A stretch of 64,000 nt of DNA from Mesorhizobium sp. STM 4661 (GCF_000359125.1 NZ_CAAF010000038.1:62001-126000); one strand, 5' to 3'. Positions 38,307-48,024 are shown, counted from the first letter of the stretch. The notes: generated from the sequence alone by a model not told the origin. A program made the numbers and translations.

Positions 38307-40133
38307 TCATTCAGTCTCGACCCATCCTCCGTGCTGCCATTGCCATTCGCGATGCGTCCCCGCGCCGGGCGCCAGGTTCTGGATGCGGGCGCCCGGGAAG
38401 CCTGGGAATGTCGGCCGGACCGTCCCCTCCGAGGTCGGGACGGGCTGCGTGTAGGAATTCTCGGCGTGGATGTTCGTTAACGACCCGACAAAACCCCGCG
38501 TGTCCATCGTGCTGCCTACCTTTTGGCCGGCGATGGTCAAGCCGTCGACGATCATCGCGCCGGCGCCAAAGCAGCGGAAAGCACTGTACCCCTCCGTACC
38601 GCCACCCAACAGCACCAGCCGCATGCCCTGGATGGTCATCCGCCCGCCAAATTGATTGGCCTGGAACGGTGTCCCCCGCGACGTACAGGTCACGTTGCTG
38701 AAACTCCAGTTTCGAGCCGGCGTGGGTGAGGCGGACACAGTCACCGCGGTGAGGGATGTGGTGGCGAAGTTACAATCTGCGATATGCACGTTGTTGACGT
38801 AGTGAATGGTGTCGTTTGGGGAAAGGAGCGCATGCGCCGTCGCATCGGCGGCGACCCGCGCCCCGATGATCGTCACACCACCGGCACCGGCGCTGGCGCC
38901 TTGCAGCAAGATGCCAGCCTTGGACGCCCTGTCGCACTGCACCCCCTCGACGCGGACATTGGCCTCGGTGCCGCGGATTCCAAGATAGAGATCGGTCACG
39001 TTGTTGCTGAACGTTCCGCCCGAAATCACGACGTCCCGGACGCTGTTGCTGGCGATCCCCGATTTTGGCAGTGTCCCGTCGACGGTGCTGGATTGGCCAT
39101 GCACCGTCGCATTCTGGATGACTAGGCCGGAGCCATTGACTGCGTAGATGCCGTTGTCGCGCGGTGAGATCAGAACGGGATCCGTGATGCGTGTGTTACG
39201 GTTGTTGGCGCCATAGATCTGGAGCGCGTAGCAGCCGGTATCGTCGTGGCCGCCTAACAGACCCGCATTGTGGACCACCGCGTCGCGGATCTCGCTGTCG
39301 TGGACATTGTTGTCGAAGATGATGCCTTGCTTGATGTGCGTCGCTTCGGCGTAGAAGCCGGCCACGACTACGTCGCGGACGATCGCCCGGGCGGCATCCT
39401 TCGGTTCCGATGCCACGCTGCTGACGTTGATGATGGCGGCGTTGGCGCCGCGATACGTTGGGTCCAGCGAGTTGCCCGGCCGCGAAATACCCCGCAGGCC
39501 GTTGATGCGCACATGCCGGATCTCCAGACTGGAAGGGCTTTCATTATAGACGAAGACCCACCACGGCGCCTTGAAGTTCTGAAGCTCGACGGTGTCCATC
39601 GTGAAGGTGTCGATACCGGTCGTTGCGGCCACGCTGAGCGCGAACTTCATGAAGGCGCCGTTGTTGTAGCCGTTCGACGTGCTGTTGCCGATGACGGTCA
39701 TATCGGCGATGGCGACCCTGGAGACGTCGACAGCGGTGAAAACATAGAAGGTGTGCTCCGAACCGGTGATGTTGATGACCGACCCGTTGCCGTCGATGGT
39801 GCAGTTGGCCGGAACCGCAATTCCGGGATGGCCCAAGGCCTTCAGGTCCGTTGAGGACCAGTTGTACGACCCGCGGCGGAACATCAGGGTTCCGCCTCCC
39901 ATGGATTTGATCCGGGCCAGGGCGCGGACGCAAGCGGCGACATCCGTACCATCGTCGCCGAAGACAACAAAGCTGCCTTGCGCCTTCGCCAGGCCGGGTC
40001 TGGGTGCGTCGCGCTGGAGTTGGCTGGCCGGCAAGGCGGCGGATCTGGCCGCAAAGCTTGCCGCGGCGCCAAGCGCCATGGCTCCCGTCAGCAGGCGGCG
40101 GCGGGTGGGTGAGAAGTTGTCATTCGTGACCAT
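38307..40133 (-). CDS. Tat-exported right-handed beta-helix protein
   Basis: The 608-residue product begins with a twin-arginine signal, SPTRRRLLTGAMALGAAASF. A pectate-lyase-3-type beta-helix follows, starting FGDDGTDVAACVRALARIKS with GGGTLMFRRGSYNW, then repeated strand-turn units with many Asn and Gly (VIGNSTSNGYNNG, GIIFDNNVHDSEIRDAVVHN). These folds occur in polysaccharide lyases, epimerases and tail spikes. In an EPS locus a polymer lyase or depolymerase is likely; catalytic residues could not be fixed. A TTG at 40154 would extend it by seven codons. Confidence 0.8.
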   Translation of the reverse strand: MVTNDNFSPTRRRLLTGAMALGAAASFAARSAALPASQLQRDAPRPGLAKAQGSFVVFGDDGTDVAACVRALARIKSMGGGTLMFRRGSYNWSSTDLKALGHPGIAVPANCTIDGNGSVINITGSEHTFYVFTAVDVSRVAIADMTVIGNSTSNGYNNGAFMKFALSVAATTGIDTFTMDTVELQNFKAPWWVFVYNESPSSLEIRHVRINGLRGISRPGNSLDPTYRGANAAIINVSSVASEPKDAARAIVRDVVVAGFYAEATHIKQGIIFDNNVHDSEIRDAVVHNAGLLGGHDDTGCYALQIYGANNRNTRITDPVLISPRDNGIYAVNGSGLVIQNATVHGQSSTVDGTLPKSGIASNSVRDVVISGGTFSNNVTDLYLGIRGTEANVRVEGVQCDRASKAGILLQGASAGAGGVTIIGARVAADATAHALLSPNDTIHYVNNVHIADCNFATTSLTAVTVSASPTPARNWSFSNVTCTSRGTPFQANQFGGRMTIQGMRLVLLGGGTEGYSAFRCFGAGAMIVDGLTIAGQKVGSTMDTRGFVGSLTNIHAENSYTQPVPTSEGTVRPTFPGFPGARIQNLAPGAGTHREWQWQHGGWVETE

Positions 40134-40349
40134 GCGACGCGCACCTTTCTTCAATCGCGCCGCATTCGGCGCCCCTCGTCACTGGTCGGACGTTCACCGG
40201 TCTAGGTGACGGCCGAGCGCCCCATCCCGATCCGGCTGAACGGCAGGCTGGCGGCGACGCTCGGTCTACCGACCTACCCCGGAGGGTGGGCATCGCCATC
40301 GAGAAACCGAGATTGCGGCGAGGTGAAGGCCTCACCGGTGCAAAAAAGC

Positions 40350-42296
40350 TCAGCGTTGCGTGGCCAGCGCTTCAGTGAAGATGGAGCGAAAACGGAACAA
40401 TTCCGCTTCTGCAATGTGACTTGCATCCGCAAACATGGACCGTCCATCCAGAACATAATTGCATTTGCTTGCATCGCACAGCACCGTGTCCGGACGGGCG
40501 AAGCCGATATCGCGGCGCGTTTCGAAATGTTGAACAATCGCCCCGTACTGCCGCTGGAACTCCGCTGCCGGCAGATAGGTCGGTTTTTCCGATGACCAGC
40601 CGAAGGCGAGATCACGGCTCAGTTCGGAAGGAAGATCCCAGCCGGGGTAGGCGATCGGGCCGATCAGAACGACCTTCTTGCCAAATCCCCGCAGGCGACC
40701 GATCAGATCGTCAAGCCCGCGAGCGAGTTCAGCGTCATCCCGATTGTCGACCGGTTTTCCATTTGCATCGACCAACCCGTCCTCGGCATGCGCCCAGGTC
40801 AAACCAAGAATGATGGTCTTGGCGTTTGAAAGCTTGCCAAGCTCGCTGAGATTGCCGGCGGCCACATCGATACATTCACGCGAGATGTTGACGGACACGG
40901 TCGGCAGGCAGCCGTTCGCCGGAACCAGAAGGCCGGTCAAGCCTTGCTCGGCCAATATGGACTCCCACACAGGCGCGTACATTTGCGCATGCGAATTGCC
41001 CAACAAAACGACCTTTGCGTCGGCAGGGTTGCGAGAAGGAAGGTTCAGCACGCAGGCACGCGACTGGCCCATGCGCAGGTAATTTTGGACCGGGCAGCGA
41101 TAGTTGGTGCCGACAGCCGCATTAATGGCCGCGGCTTCACCACTCATGCGCCCGGGCAGCCCGTTAGACCAGATCAGCACCGCCGCAACCACCGCGAGGG
41201 CGCCAGCGCCAGCAGCGGCGGCGAGGCATACGGTTCGTACCGACATGGCTCGACTGCGGAAAGGGCGCTCGACATATCGCCATGAGACAATGGCACAGAT
41301 AGTCATGCCGGCGACAGCAATCGCCATCTCTCCGACGTTGAGGTCGCGGACGAGATAATATTGTGAGAAGACAATGAAGGGCCAATGCCAGAGATAAAGC
41401 GAATAGGAGATCAATCCGACAAAGGCCAGCGGACGGGTCGCTATCAACCGGTTGATTGGCGATAGCTGAACCTGGCCGGCGGCTATCAAGAACATCGCCC
41501 CGACAACCACGGGCAGCGCGACCGGGACGGAACCGTATGTCTGAAGGGGGCTGATAATGCCAACAAGGACTGCAACCGCACCGATTGCTCCGAGAAGCTT
41601 CGCGACGGCCCCTCGCGGCGTCAGGCTGAGCGGCAAAAGAGCAACCATGGCGCCGGCCCCAAGTTCCCACGCCCGGGTCGGCAGCAGGAAAAATGCCGGC
41701 GATGCACCGCCGATCCTCAGAGCCAGGTAATTGGCCGCCAGGGACACCAGAGTGAGCAGCACGATCGCGGGGAAAGTCGCGCGGGGCCAAAAGCGGGCAA
41801 ATGCCGCAATGAGCAGGGGAAAAACGATATAGAATTGTTCCTCGACACCCAGCGACCAGACATGCAGGAGCGGTTTTGCCTCTGCTGCCCTGGAAAAATA
41901 GTCCGTGTCTCGCCAAAAATAGATATTTGCCACGAAGCCGAGCGTGGCGAGCATGCTCTTTCCATATCCGATCAAATCGGCGGGCAGCAGCAAGGCGATC
42001 GCGGCTATGGTCGTGAAAAAGAGCAGGAGCAGAAGAGCCGGCATGATCCTGCGGATACGCCGTTCATAGAACCGCAATATCGAGAACTGCCCTTTAAGCG
42101 CCTCACGCCATAGTATCAGAGTGATCAGGTATCCCGAGAGCACAAAAAATATGTCAACGCCCAGATATCCTCCGGGCAGCCATGATCTCGACAGGTGGAA
42201 TGCTATTACCGAAACGACCGCGACCGCGCGCAGCCCGTCGACGTCCGCCCGATAGCCAATGAGGTGCGAATCCGCGCTTCCGACTCTGGTGTGCAT
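40350..42296 (-). CDS. Acyltransferase 3 fused to SGNH domain (OatA/OafA-like)
   Basis: The 648-residue protein has an N-terminal acyltransferase-3 membrane domain (GYRADVDGLRAVAVVSVIAF, GYLGVDIFFVLSGYLITLIL, LLHVWSLGVEEQFYIVFPLL, ten or more hydrophobic segments to about 385). A C-terminal extracytoplasmic SGNH domain follows (VVLLGNSHAQMYAPV, near residue 430, ending with FADASHIAE). The pair passes an acyl group across the membrane and sets it on a glycan. The window holds two acyltransferase-3 genes, so the polymer may have more than one acyl site. Confidence 0.9.
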   Translation of the reverse strand: MHTRVGSADSHLIGYRADVDGLRAVAVVSVIAFHLSRSWLPGGYLGVDIFFVLSGYLITLILWREALKGQFSILRFYERRIRRIMPALLLLLFFTTIAAIALLLPADLIGYGKSMLATLGFVANIYFWRDTDYFSRAAEAKPLLHVWSLGVEEQFYIVFPLLIAAFARFWPRATFPAIVLLTLVSLAANYLALRIGGASPAFFLLPTRAWELGAGAMVALLPLSLTPRGAVAKLLGAIGAVAVLVGIISPLQTYGSVPVALPVVVGAMFLIAAGQVQLSPINRLIATRPLAFVGLISYSLYLWHWPFIVFSQYYLVRDLNVGEMAIAVAGMTICAIVSWRYVERPFRSRAMSVRTVCLAAAAGAGALAVVAAVLIWSNGLPGRMSGEAAAINAAVGTNYRCPVQNYLRMGQSRACVLNLPSRNPADAKVVLLGNSHAQMYAPVWESILAEQGLTGLLVPANGCLPTVSVNISRECIDVAAGNLSELGKLSNAKTIILGLTWAHAEDGLVDANGKPVDNRDDAELARGLDDLIGRLRGFGKKVVLIGPIAYPGWDLPSELSRDLAFGWSSEKPTYLPAAEFQRQYGAIVQHFETRRDIGFARPDTVLCDASKCNYVLDGRSMFADASHIAEAELFRFRSIFTEALATQR

Positions 42297-42695
42297 GGTG
42301 AATGTTAGGTCCCCGGGGGCAGTACCCCGTCTATAGAAGAACCAAAGCCGAGGCGCTACTCTCAGATGCCATGATTAGGATCACTATCTTCGGACGGGCG
42401 CCGGGAGAGAGGAACTCGTTGGCGTCTTGCGAAATTCGAACCATTCGAATTCTCGTGAACTTGACGAGTCTGGAAACGATGGCTTAGCTGGACGTCTCGA
42501 ACACCCCCCCGACTGAAGCGTGATCGACGCGCTGCTGAAAGTAACAGAGGTGGGAGCAGTCCTTCTCACCGAGGCTGCAAATTATCTACCTGGAACGGTA
42601 GACGTGTGGAGCGCGCACGACTATGACCGAAGCGCGGTCGCACTCATCAAACTCGCCTTGGCGGCTGTCGTGGGCAATCTGACAAATCTGATGGG
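42297..42695. other. Gap with no recognisable gene
   Basis: About 400 bp before the hexapeptide remnant. Short frames on both strands show no family sequence. With the remnant just after it, this probably is decayed or recombined DNA. Confidence 0.5.
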
Positions 42696-42794
42696 GAGAT
42701 CGGGATCGTTGTGACCAGGGACGTGCCGCCTTATGCAGTTTTTGCCGGAAATCCGGCACCGGGGATCCGGCAGATGGTTTCTTCCCATGTCTGA
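42696..42794 (+). pseudogene. Hexapeptide-repeat acetyltransferase, C-terminal remnant
   Basis: The frame reads EIGIVVTRDVPPYAVFAG then NPAPGIRQM and a stop. This is the usual end of a left-handed beta-helix sugar acetyltransferase (VVTRDVPPYA-x-x-GNPA). Nothing upstream in any frame shows the preceding hexapeptides. A truncated relic of an acetyltransferase whose stop overlaps the start of the next gene. Confidence 0.7.
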
Positions 42795-43626
42795 AGTGGC
42801 CATGACCTGGGAGGACGCTGTCCGCTGGTGCATGAGCGAGCCCTCGATGAAGGAACTCGCCCGCGCCGCCTATTTTGATGATCCTGTCGTGGCCGCACAG
42901 CGCTATCACCAAAGCGCGGAGTTCGGCGCGGTTCGCGGCATGATCCCGCGCAAGGCGGGCCGCGCTCTCGATCTTGGCGCTGGCAACGGTATCCTCTCTT
43001 ACGCCCTGGCGCGCGAGGGTTGGTCCGTAACCGCCGTTGAACCTGATCCGAGCGCGCTCGTCGGCGCCGCGGCAATCCGGACGCTTGCCGAAAGGACGGG
43101 CACGCCCATCGATGTGGTCGAAGCCTTCGGTGAAGCGATCCCTCTATCGGCCGCGGGTTACGATTTGGTCGTCGCACGGCAGGTGCTTCACCATGCCCAC
43201 GACCTGCCGGCGTTTTGCCGCGAAATGGCGCGCCTCTCTCGCGACGGAGCGACGCTTCTATCGTTGCGCGACCATGTGATCTCCGGGCCACAGCAACTCG
43301 AACCTTTTCTGCGTGCTCATCCGCTCCATCACCTCTATGGCGGAGAGAACGCCTTTACGTTGGCCGCCTACCGCGCAGCGATCCATGGGGCAGGGCTGAC
43401 AATCGATCGTGAGTTGAGCTCGTTCCAGTCCGTCGTGAACTATGACCCAATGACTGAATCTGAGATTCGTGAGAGGCTCGCCAATCTCTTCGGTCCGTTG
43501 TCCGGACCTGTTCGCCTGGTCCTTTCGCCTGTGCCTTTCAATATCGTCGCCAGCGCCGCCGCGGCGCTTGACCGCAGGCCCGGGCGCCTGGTCTCTTTCC
43601 TTTGCCACAAGCACGGGAAGGACTGA
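42787..43626 (+). CDS. Class I SAM-dependent methyltransferase
   Basis: The 279-residue protein has motif I ALDLGAGNGILSYALAREGW, acidic VTAVEPDPSALVG, then YDLVVARQVLHHAHDLPAF and DGATLLSLRDHVI. This is a Methyltransf_11/25-type core with a C-terminal extension. It most likely methylates a sugar nucleotide or glycan. ATG 42787 overlaps the acetyltransferase remnant; ATG 42802 is an alternative. Confidence 0.85.
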   Translation: MSEVAMTWEDAVRWCMSEPSMKELARAAYFDDPVVAAQRYHQSAEFGAVRGMIPRKAGRALDLGAGNGILSYALAREGWSVTAVEPDPSALVGAAAIRTLAERTGTPIDVVEAFGEAIPLSAAGYDLVVARQVLHHAHDLPAFCREMARLSRDGATLLSLRDHVISGPQQLEPFLRAHPLHHLYGGENAFTLAAYRAAIHGAGLTIDRELSSFQSVVNYDPMTESEIRERLANLFGPLSGPVRLVLSPVPFNIVASAAAALDRRPGRLVSFLCHKHGKD

Positions 43627-43631
43627 TTTTC

Positions 43632-44606
43632 TTGGCGCAATCAAAAGAGGCAAAACCTGTCTGGGTGACTGGCGCCGGCGGCTTCATCGGCCGGCATCTT
43701 GCTCGTTTCCTTGCCCAAGAAGGCTGCCATGTCATCGGTTTCGGTCGAAAGGAAGCACCCGGGTTTGCCATGGCGACCGGCGGTACATTCTTTTCCGGCG
43801 GAGTAACCGTCGAAACGATGGATGCGGCCCTGACAGCGCATGGCCGCCCGGCAGCCGTGTATCATTTGGCGGGTGGCGCCACGGTTGGCCAGTCGATTGC
43901 CGATCCCCTGAAGGATTTTGAGCAAAGCGTCGTTTCCGCGGCTTGTGTCCTCGATTTCCTGCGCCGCCGCGCACCCGATGCACCTGTCGTTCTTGCGTCG
44001 TCTGCTGCCGTCTATGGCGGCGGACATGTCGGTTCGATCAGGGTCGACGCGGCGCTCGATCCCTATTCCCCCTATGGCTATCACAAACGCATGGTGGAGG
44101 AACTGGGCCGGTCATATTGTGCCGCTTACGGCCAGCCGATCTCGGTGGCTCGGCTCTTTTCGGTCTATGGCGAAGGGCTACGCAAGCAACTGCTCTGGGA
44201 TCTCTGCGGTCGGCTTGCGGCAGGCGAAACCGACATCGTCCTCGGTGGCATGGGGACGGAAATGCGGGATTGGCATCATGTCTCTGATGTCGTGCGGTTG
44301 ATCCACCGCATTTTGCCTGTCGGCGAACCGCGCTTCACGATCTACAATGGCGGGGCGGGCGCTCCCGCATCCGTCAGCACGATTTCCAGCATGGTTTTGG
44401 ATGCGTGGGAAGGGAACCATCGCCTCTCGTTTTCTGGAGAATCCCGGCGGGGCGATCCCGTGAACCTGATCTCTGATCCCTCTGGCGTGCCGGAAGGACT
44501 TCAATTGCAGGTACCGCTCTGCGAGGGCATTGCCGGCTATGTCGATTGGTATCGCGCCGAGGTTCTCACTGAGCCGGCCGGCCGTTTGCGACGCTCCGCG
44601 CCTTGA
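43632..44606 (+). CDS. NAD-dependent epimerase/dehydratase (SDR)
   Basis: The 324-residue extended SDR has VWVTGAGGFIGRHLARFLAQ, YHLAGGATVGQS, LASSAAVYGGG, PYGYHKRMVEELGR (Tyr-x3-Lys) and RDWHHVSDVVRLIHRIL. It could be the missing 4-reductase that finishes the gmd product (GDP-D-rhamnose or GDP-fucose type), or another NDP-sugar epimerase. TTG 43632 has GGAAGGA about nine bases upstream and begins near the family start; TTG 43602 is an alternative. It overlaps the next gene (TTGA). Confidence 0.85.
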   Translation: MAQSKEAKPVWVTGAGGFIGRHLARFLAQEGCHVIGFGRKEAPGFAMATGGTFFSGGVTVETMDAALTAHGRPAAVYHLAGGATVGQSIADPLKDFEQSVVSAACVLDFLRRRAPDAPVVLASSAAVYGGGHVGSIRVDAALDPYSPYGYHKRMVEELGRSYCAAYGQPISVARLFSVYGEGLRKQLLWDLCGRLAAGETDIVLGGMGTEMRDWHHVSDVVRLIHRILPVGEPRFTIYNGGAGAPASVSTISSMVLDAWEGNHRLSFSGESRRGDPVNLISDPSGVPEGLQLQVPLCEGIAGYVDWYRAEVLTEPAGRLRRSAP

Positions 44607-45778
44607 TCACAGTCGGCTTCACCCTCATCGGTCGCGGGTCTTGGTCCGGTGGCGAGTCCTACCTGCGCAATATGTTGAGCGTCATCGCTTCCGAACTGCG
44701 TGGCAAGGTGCAGGCGAAGCTGTTTCTCACGCCTGAGCAGCATTCAAGCCTTGGTGCGTCCTTCGATCACATGTTGGCTGCGCCCGCTATTGTCGATGAA
44801 CGGGTGACAGGCGCCGGGCTTGGCAGGCGAGGGCTGATTGCCCTCGTCGGCGGCACTGACCGCGCTTTCGCGGATCTTGTCGTCGCGCAAGGCATCGACG
44901 TTGTCTTTGAAGTTGCCCAGTGGTTCGGCAACCGGTTTCCGGTGCCGGTCGTTTCCTGGATTCCGGATTTCCAGCACCGTCGCCTGCCGCATCTCTTTCC
45001 GCGCAGGGCCTGGTGGCGCAGAGACCTCGGTTACCGCCTGCAGACATCAGGCAATCGCGCCATAATGCTCTCGAGCGGGGATGCGCTCGCGGATTGCGAG
45101 ACATTCTATCCGGTCTCGCGCAGCAAGACCGCCGTCGTGCGCTTCGCCATCGACCTCGATCCAGGCCCCGTCTTGGCGCGTGCCGACGGGGCCCGCCAGG
45201 CGCATGGTCTGCCCGAGCGTTTCTTCTTTCTTCCCAATCAGTTCTGGGTCCACAAGAACCACAGGCTGGTGGTCGAGGCGTTGAAGCATATAAGCCAAAT
45301 CGGAGCGCTGGACTCCTTGCCGCCGATAGTCCTCTCTGGGCGCACCACGGATCCGCGCGATCCGACATTTTTCAAGCGTCTGATGGATCTTGTCGAAACG
45401 GATGGGCTTGCAAGCCATTTTCGCCACCTCGGATTAATTCCCTATGATGACGTTCTCGCCTTGATCGGTGCCGCGGACTATCTCCTCAACCCTTCTCACT
45501 TCGAGGGGTGGTCGACCACGGTTGAAGAGGCGAAGTCGCTGGGCACGCCGATGTTGCTATCCGACATTCCGCTGCATCGCGAACAAGCGCCGGACGCGCT
45601 CTTCTTCGCACCAGACAGTGCGGAAGCGCTGGCGCAGCGTCTCATGGAAGTCGGGCGGCGCCCACGCCCTGTCCGCGAGAATGTCGCCTTGCTTCAGGGT
45701 CGGCAACAAAAGCGCCGCCGAGACTACGCGGCAGCGCTCCTTGCATTGTTTGAAAATGTCAGAAGTGTCCCCCAATGA
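44603..45778 (+). CDS. GT4-family glycosyltransferase
   Basis: The 391-residue GT-B enzyme has VGFTLIGRGSWSGGESYLRN at the N terminus, FFLPNQFWVHKNHRLVVEAL at the domain switch and NPSHFEGWSTTVEEAKSLG with the E-x7-E pair. TTG start overlaps the upstream stop, and the stop overlaps the ATG of the GDP-mannose enzyme, so the three genes are translationally linked. A GDP-mannose donor is likely from context only. Confidence 0.9.
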   Translation: MITVGFTLIGRGSWSGGESYLRNMLSVIASELRGKVQAKLFLTPEQHSSLGASFDHMLAAPAIVDERVTGAGLGRRGLIALVGGTDRAFADLVVAQGIDVVFEVAQWFGNRFPVPVVSWIPDFQHRRLPHLFPRRAWWRRDLGYRLQTSGNRAIMLSSGDALADCETFYPVSRSKTAVVRFAIDLDPGPVLARADGARQAHGLPERFFFLPNQFWVHKNHRLVVEALKHISQIGALDSLPPIVLSGRTTDPRDPTFFKRLMDLVETDGLASHFRHLGLIPYDDVLALIGAADYLLNPSHFEGWSTTVEEAKSLGTPMLLSDIPLHREQAPDALFFAPDSAEALAQRLMEVGRRPRPVRENVALLQGRQQKRRRDYAAALLALFENVRSVPQ

Positions 45779-48024
45779 TCGAGAAAATCGTCAGTTTTGT
45801 CATGAGCGGCGGCGTCGGCTCAAGGCTGTGGCCGCTGTCGCGCGAGGACAATCCCAAGCAGTTCCATGATTTTTCGGGTGATGGCTCGATGCTGGCAAAG
45901 ACGCTGCGCCGGCTGACGGCAAGGCCGAAAGGCGAAACGCCGGTTTTCCTGATAGCGTCTGAACGGCACGCCGATCGCGTCCATGCTGACCTGGCCGGCC
46001 TGGACCTTTCCGGCGGCGGTCCCTTGTTCGAGCCGACGGGCCGCAACACCGCCGCCGCCGTGGCCCTGGCGACTTTGCGCACCCTGTCCGACCACGGCGA
46101 CAGCCTGGTGCTGGTGGTTCCGTCCGACCACGAAATAGCCACCGCGCAGCAATTCTGGCAGAGCGTGGAAAATGGCACGGCGGCGGCGCGCGCGGGGCGG
46201 CTGGTGGTGTTCGGCATCAAGCCCAGCCAGCCGGAGACCGGTTACGGCTATATCGAGATCGCCGGCGAGCGGGATGGCATCTGCGATGTTTCACGCTTTG
46301 TCGAAAAACCGGATCTCGCGACCGCGCAGAACTATCTCAACGCTGGCAATTTCTACTGGAACACCGGCATCTTCCTGTTTCGCGCCAGCGCCATGCGCGA
46401 TGCCTTCATGGCTTTCCAGCCCGAGATATGGACGGCCACCGAGGCTGCCTACCAGGCCGCGACATCGGATCTTTCCGGCCTCTACATGCCTCTCGAACTC
46501 TACGCCGCCATTCCCTCGACCTCGATCGACTACGCGATCATGGAGAAGGCGAGGGACATCGCCATGGTGCCGGCCGGCTTTCGCTGGAATGATCTCGGTT
46601 CCTGGCAATCGCTGCTGGATGTCAGCCCCTCTGACAAGCAGGGCAACGTGATCATCGGCGACGTCGTCGCCATCGATTGCGAAAACTCCTACATCCGCAG
46701 CGATGGCCGTCTGCTGTCGGCCATCGGCGTCGAGAATCTCGCCATCGTCTCGACTGCGGACGCCACTTTCGTTGCTCCGGTCAGCCACAGCCAACACGTC
46801 AAGAAGATCGTCGAGCAACTCGAAAAGAGTGGCCGGCTGGAAACCAAATTCACACCCGCGGATGATCGCGTGATCGAGAGCGGCGCCTGGCGGCGCCGGG
46901 TGCATCACTGGCTGTTTGAAGAGACGGTGCCGCTGTGGTCGACAGTCGGTGTTGATAATCGCCATGGCGGTTTCCACGAAGCGCTCGGTTTTGACGCCAC
47001 GCCGCTGATGAAGCCCAAGCGCATGCGCACGCAGGCCAGGCAAATCTATGCCTTCGCCGTCGCCAAGGCGAGGGGATGGGACGGCCCGGCCGACCGGTTG
47101 ATCAGCCACGGTATCGAATTCATGGCCAGGAACGGCCGTACCGACAATGGCGGCTGGGTACGCACGCTCAATGTCGACGGGACGGTCGCCGACGCCGTCG
47201 AGGATGCCTACGATCATTCCTGCGTGCTGCTGGCGCTCGCGCATGCCCATATGTCAGGCAATCCCGATGCCTTGCGGCTTGGCGAAGAGACATTTTCTTT
47301 TCTCGACGCGCATCTCGAGGATCACCGCATGACCGGTTTTCTCGAAACCTCGGACGGCGCGGGTGAACGCCGTTCCAATCCGCACATGCACCTGCTTGAA
47401 GCTTTCCTTGCGTGGCATCAGGCGACCGGCGAGCGTGCCTATCTTCGCCGCGCCGCGCGCATCGTCGATTTATTTCGCAGCCATTTCTTCGATCCGGAAA
47501 GCTGGACGCTTGGCGAGTATTTCGATCACGAATGGAAGCCGGCTAATGGCGAGAAAGGCTTGTGGACGGAACCCGGGCACCATTTCGAGTGGGCCTCCTT
47601 GCTGGTCGATTTCGCCGGACGCAGCGGCCAGAGCCAACTGAGCGGCTTTGCCAGGAAGCTCTATGCCTCGGCCATTGCCAACGGCCTCAACCGCGCCACC
47701 GGTCTTGCCTACGGCGCCGTTTCGCGGCAAGGCCTGCCGCTCGACCGCGTCTCGCGCAGTTGGCCGCAGGCGGAGGCGATCAAGGCGGCAATTGCACTGG
47801 ATGGCGCGGGCGGACCCGACCTCAAGCCCGAGATCGAAGCGCGGGTCGGTCGCTTGTTCCGTTGGCATATCAATCCAGCACCGCTCGGTCTGTGGGTCGA
47901 CCGGATCGACGAACGTGGCCGTTCACTGGCGACCGATGTGCCGGCCAGCATCTTCTACCATCTGGTCTGTGCGCTGACGCAGTATCTGGACGGCACCGGC
48001 GGCAATATTCGGCAGAACGGTTGA
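45775..48024 (+). CDS. Mannose-1-phosphate guanylyltransferase fused to AGE-type isomerase
   Basis: The 749-residue protein has two enzymes. The N-terminal 360 residues are a ManC-type GDP-mannose pyrophosphorylase (MSGGVGSRLWPLSREDNPKQ, VVPSDHE, FVEKPD, GNFYWNTGIFLFRAS, DYAIMEKA, WNDLGSW). From about 370 an N-acylglucosamine 2-epimerase-fold alpha/alpha barrel follows (HWLFEETVPLWSTVGVD, GGFHEAL, MRTQARQIYAFA, NPHMHLLEAFLAW, EPGHHFEWASLL, SRSWPQAEAIKAA). Common ManC proteins carry a cupin-type phosphomannose isomerase; here the AGE fold takes its place. It should turn fructose-6-P or mannose into the GDP-mannose line that feeds gmd. Confidence 0.93.
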   Translation: MIEKIVSFVMSGGVGSRLWPLSREDNPKQFHDFSGDGSMLAKTLRRLTARPKGETPVFLIASERHADRVHADLAGLDLSGGGPLFEPTGRNTAAAVALATLRTLSDHGDSLVLVVPSDHEIATAQQFWQSVENGTAAARAGRLVVFGIKPSQPETGYGYIEIAGERDGICDVSRFVEKPDLATAQNYLNAGNFYWNTGIFLFRASAMRDAFMAFQPEIWTATEAAYQAATSDLSGLYMPLELYAAIPSTSIDYAIMEKARDIAMVPAGFRWNDLGSWQSLLDVSPSDKQGNVIIGDVVAIDCENSYIRSDGRLLSAIGVENLAIVSTADATFVAPVSHSQHVKKIVEQLEKSGRLETKFTPADDRVIESGAWRRRVHHWLFEETVPLWSTVGVDNRHGGFHEALGFDATPLMKPKRMRTQARQIYAFAVAKARGWDGPADRLISHGIEFMARNGRTDNGGWVRTLNVDGTVADAVEDAYDHSCVLLALAHAHMSGNPDALRLGEETFSFLDAHLEDHRMTGFLETSDGAGERRSNPHMHLLEAFLAWHQATGERAYLRRAARIVDLFRSHFFDPESWTLGEYFDHEWKPANGEKGLWTEPGHHFEWASLLVDFAGRSGQSQLSGFARKLYASAIANGLNRATGLAYGAVSRQGLPLDRVSRSWPQAEAIKAAIALDGAGGPDLKPEIEARVGRLFRWHINPAPLGLWVDRIDERGRSLATDVPASIFYHLVCALTQYLDGTGGNIRQNG

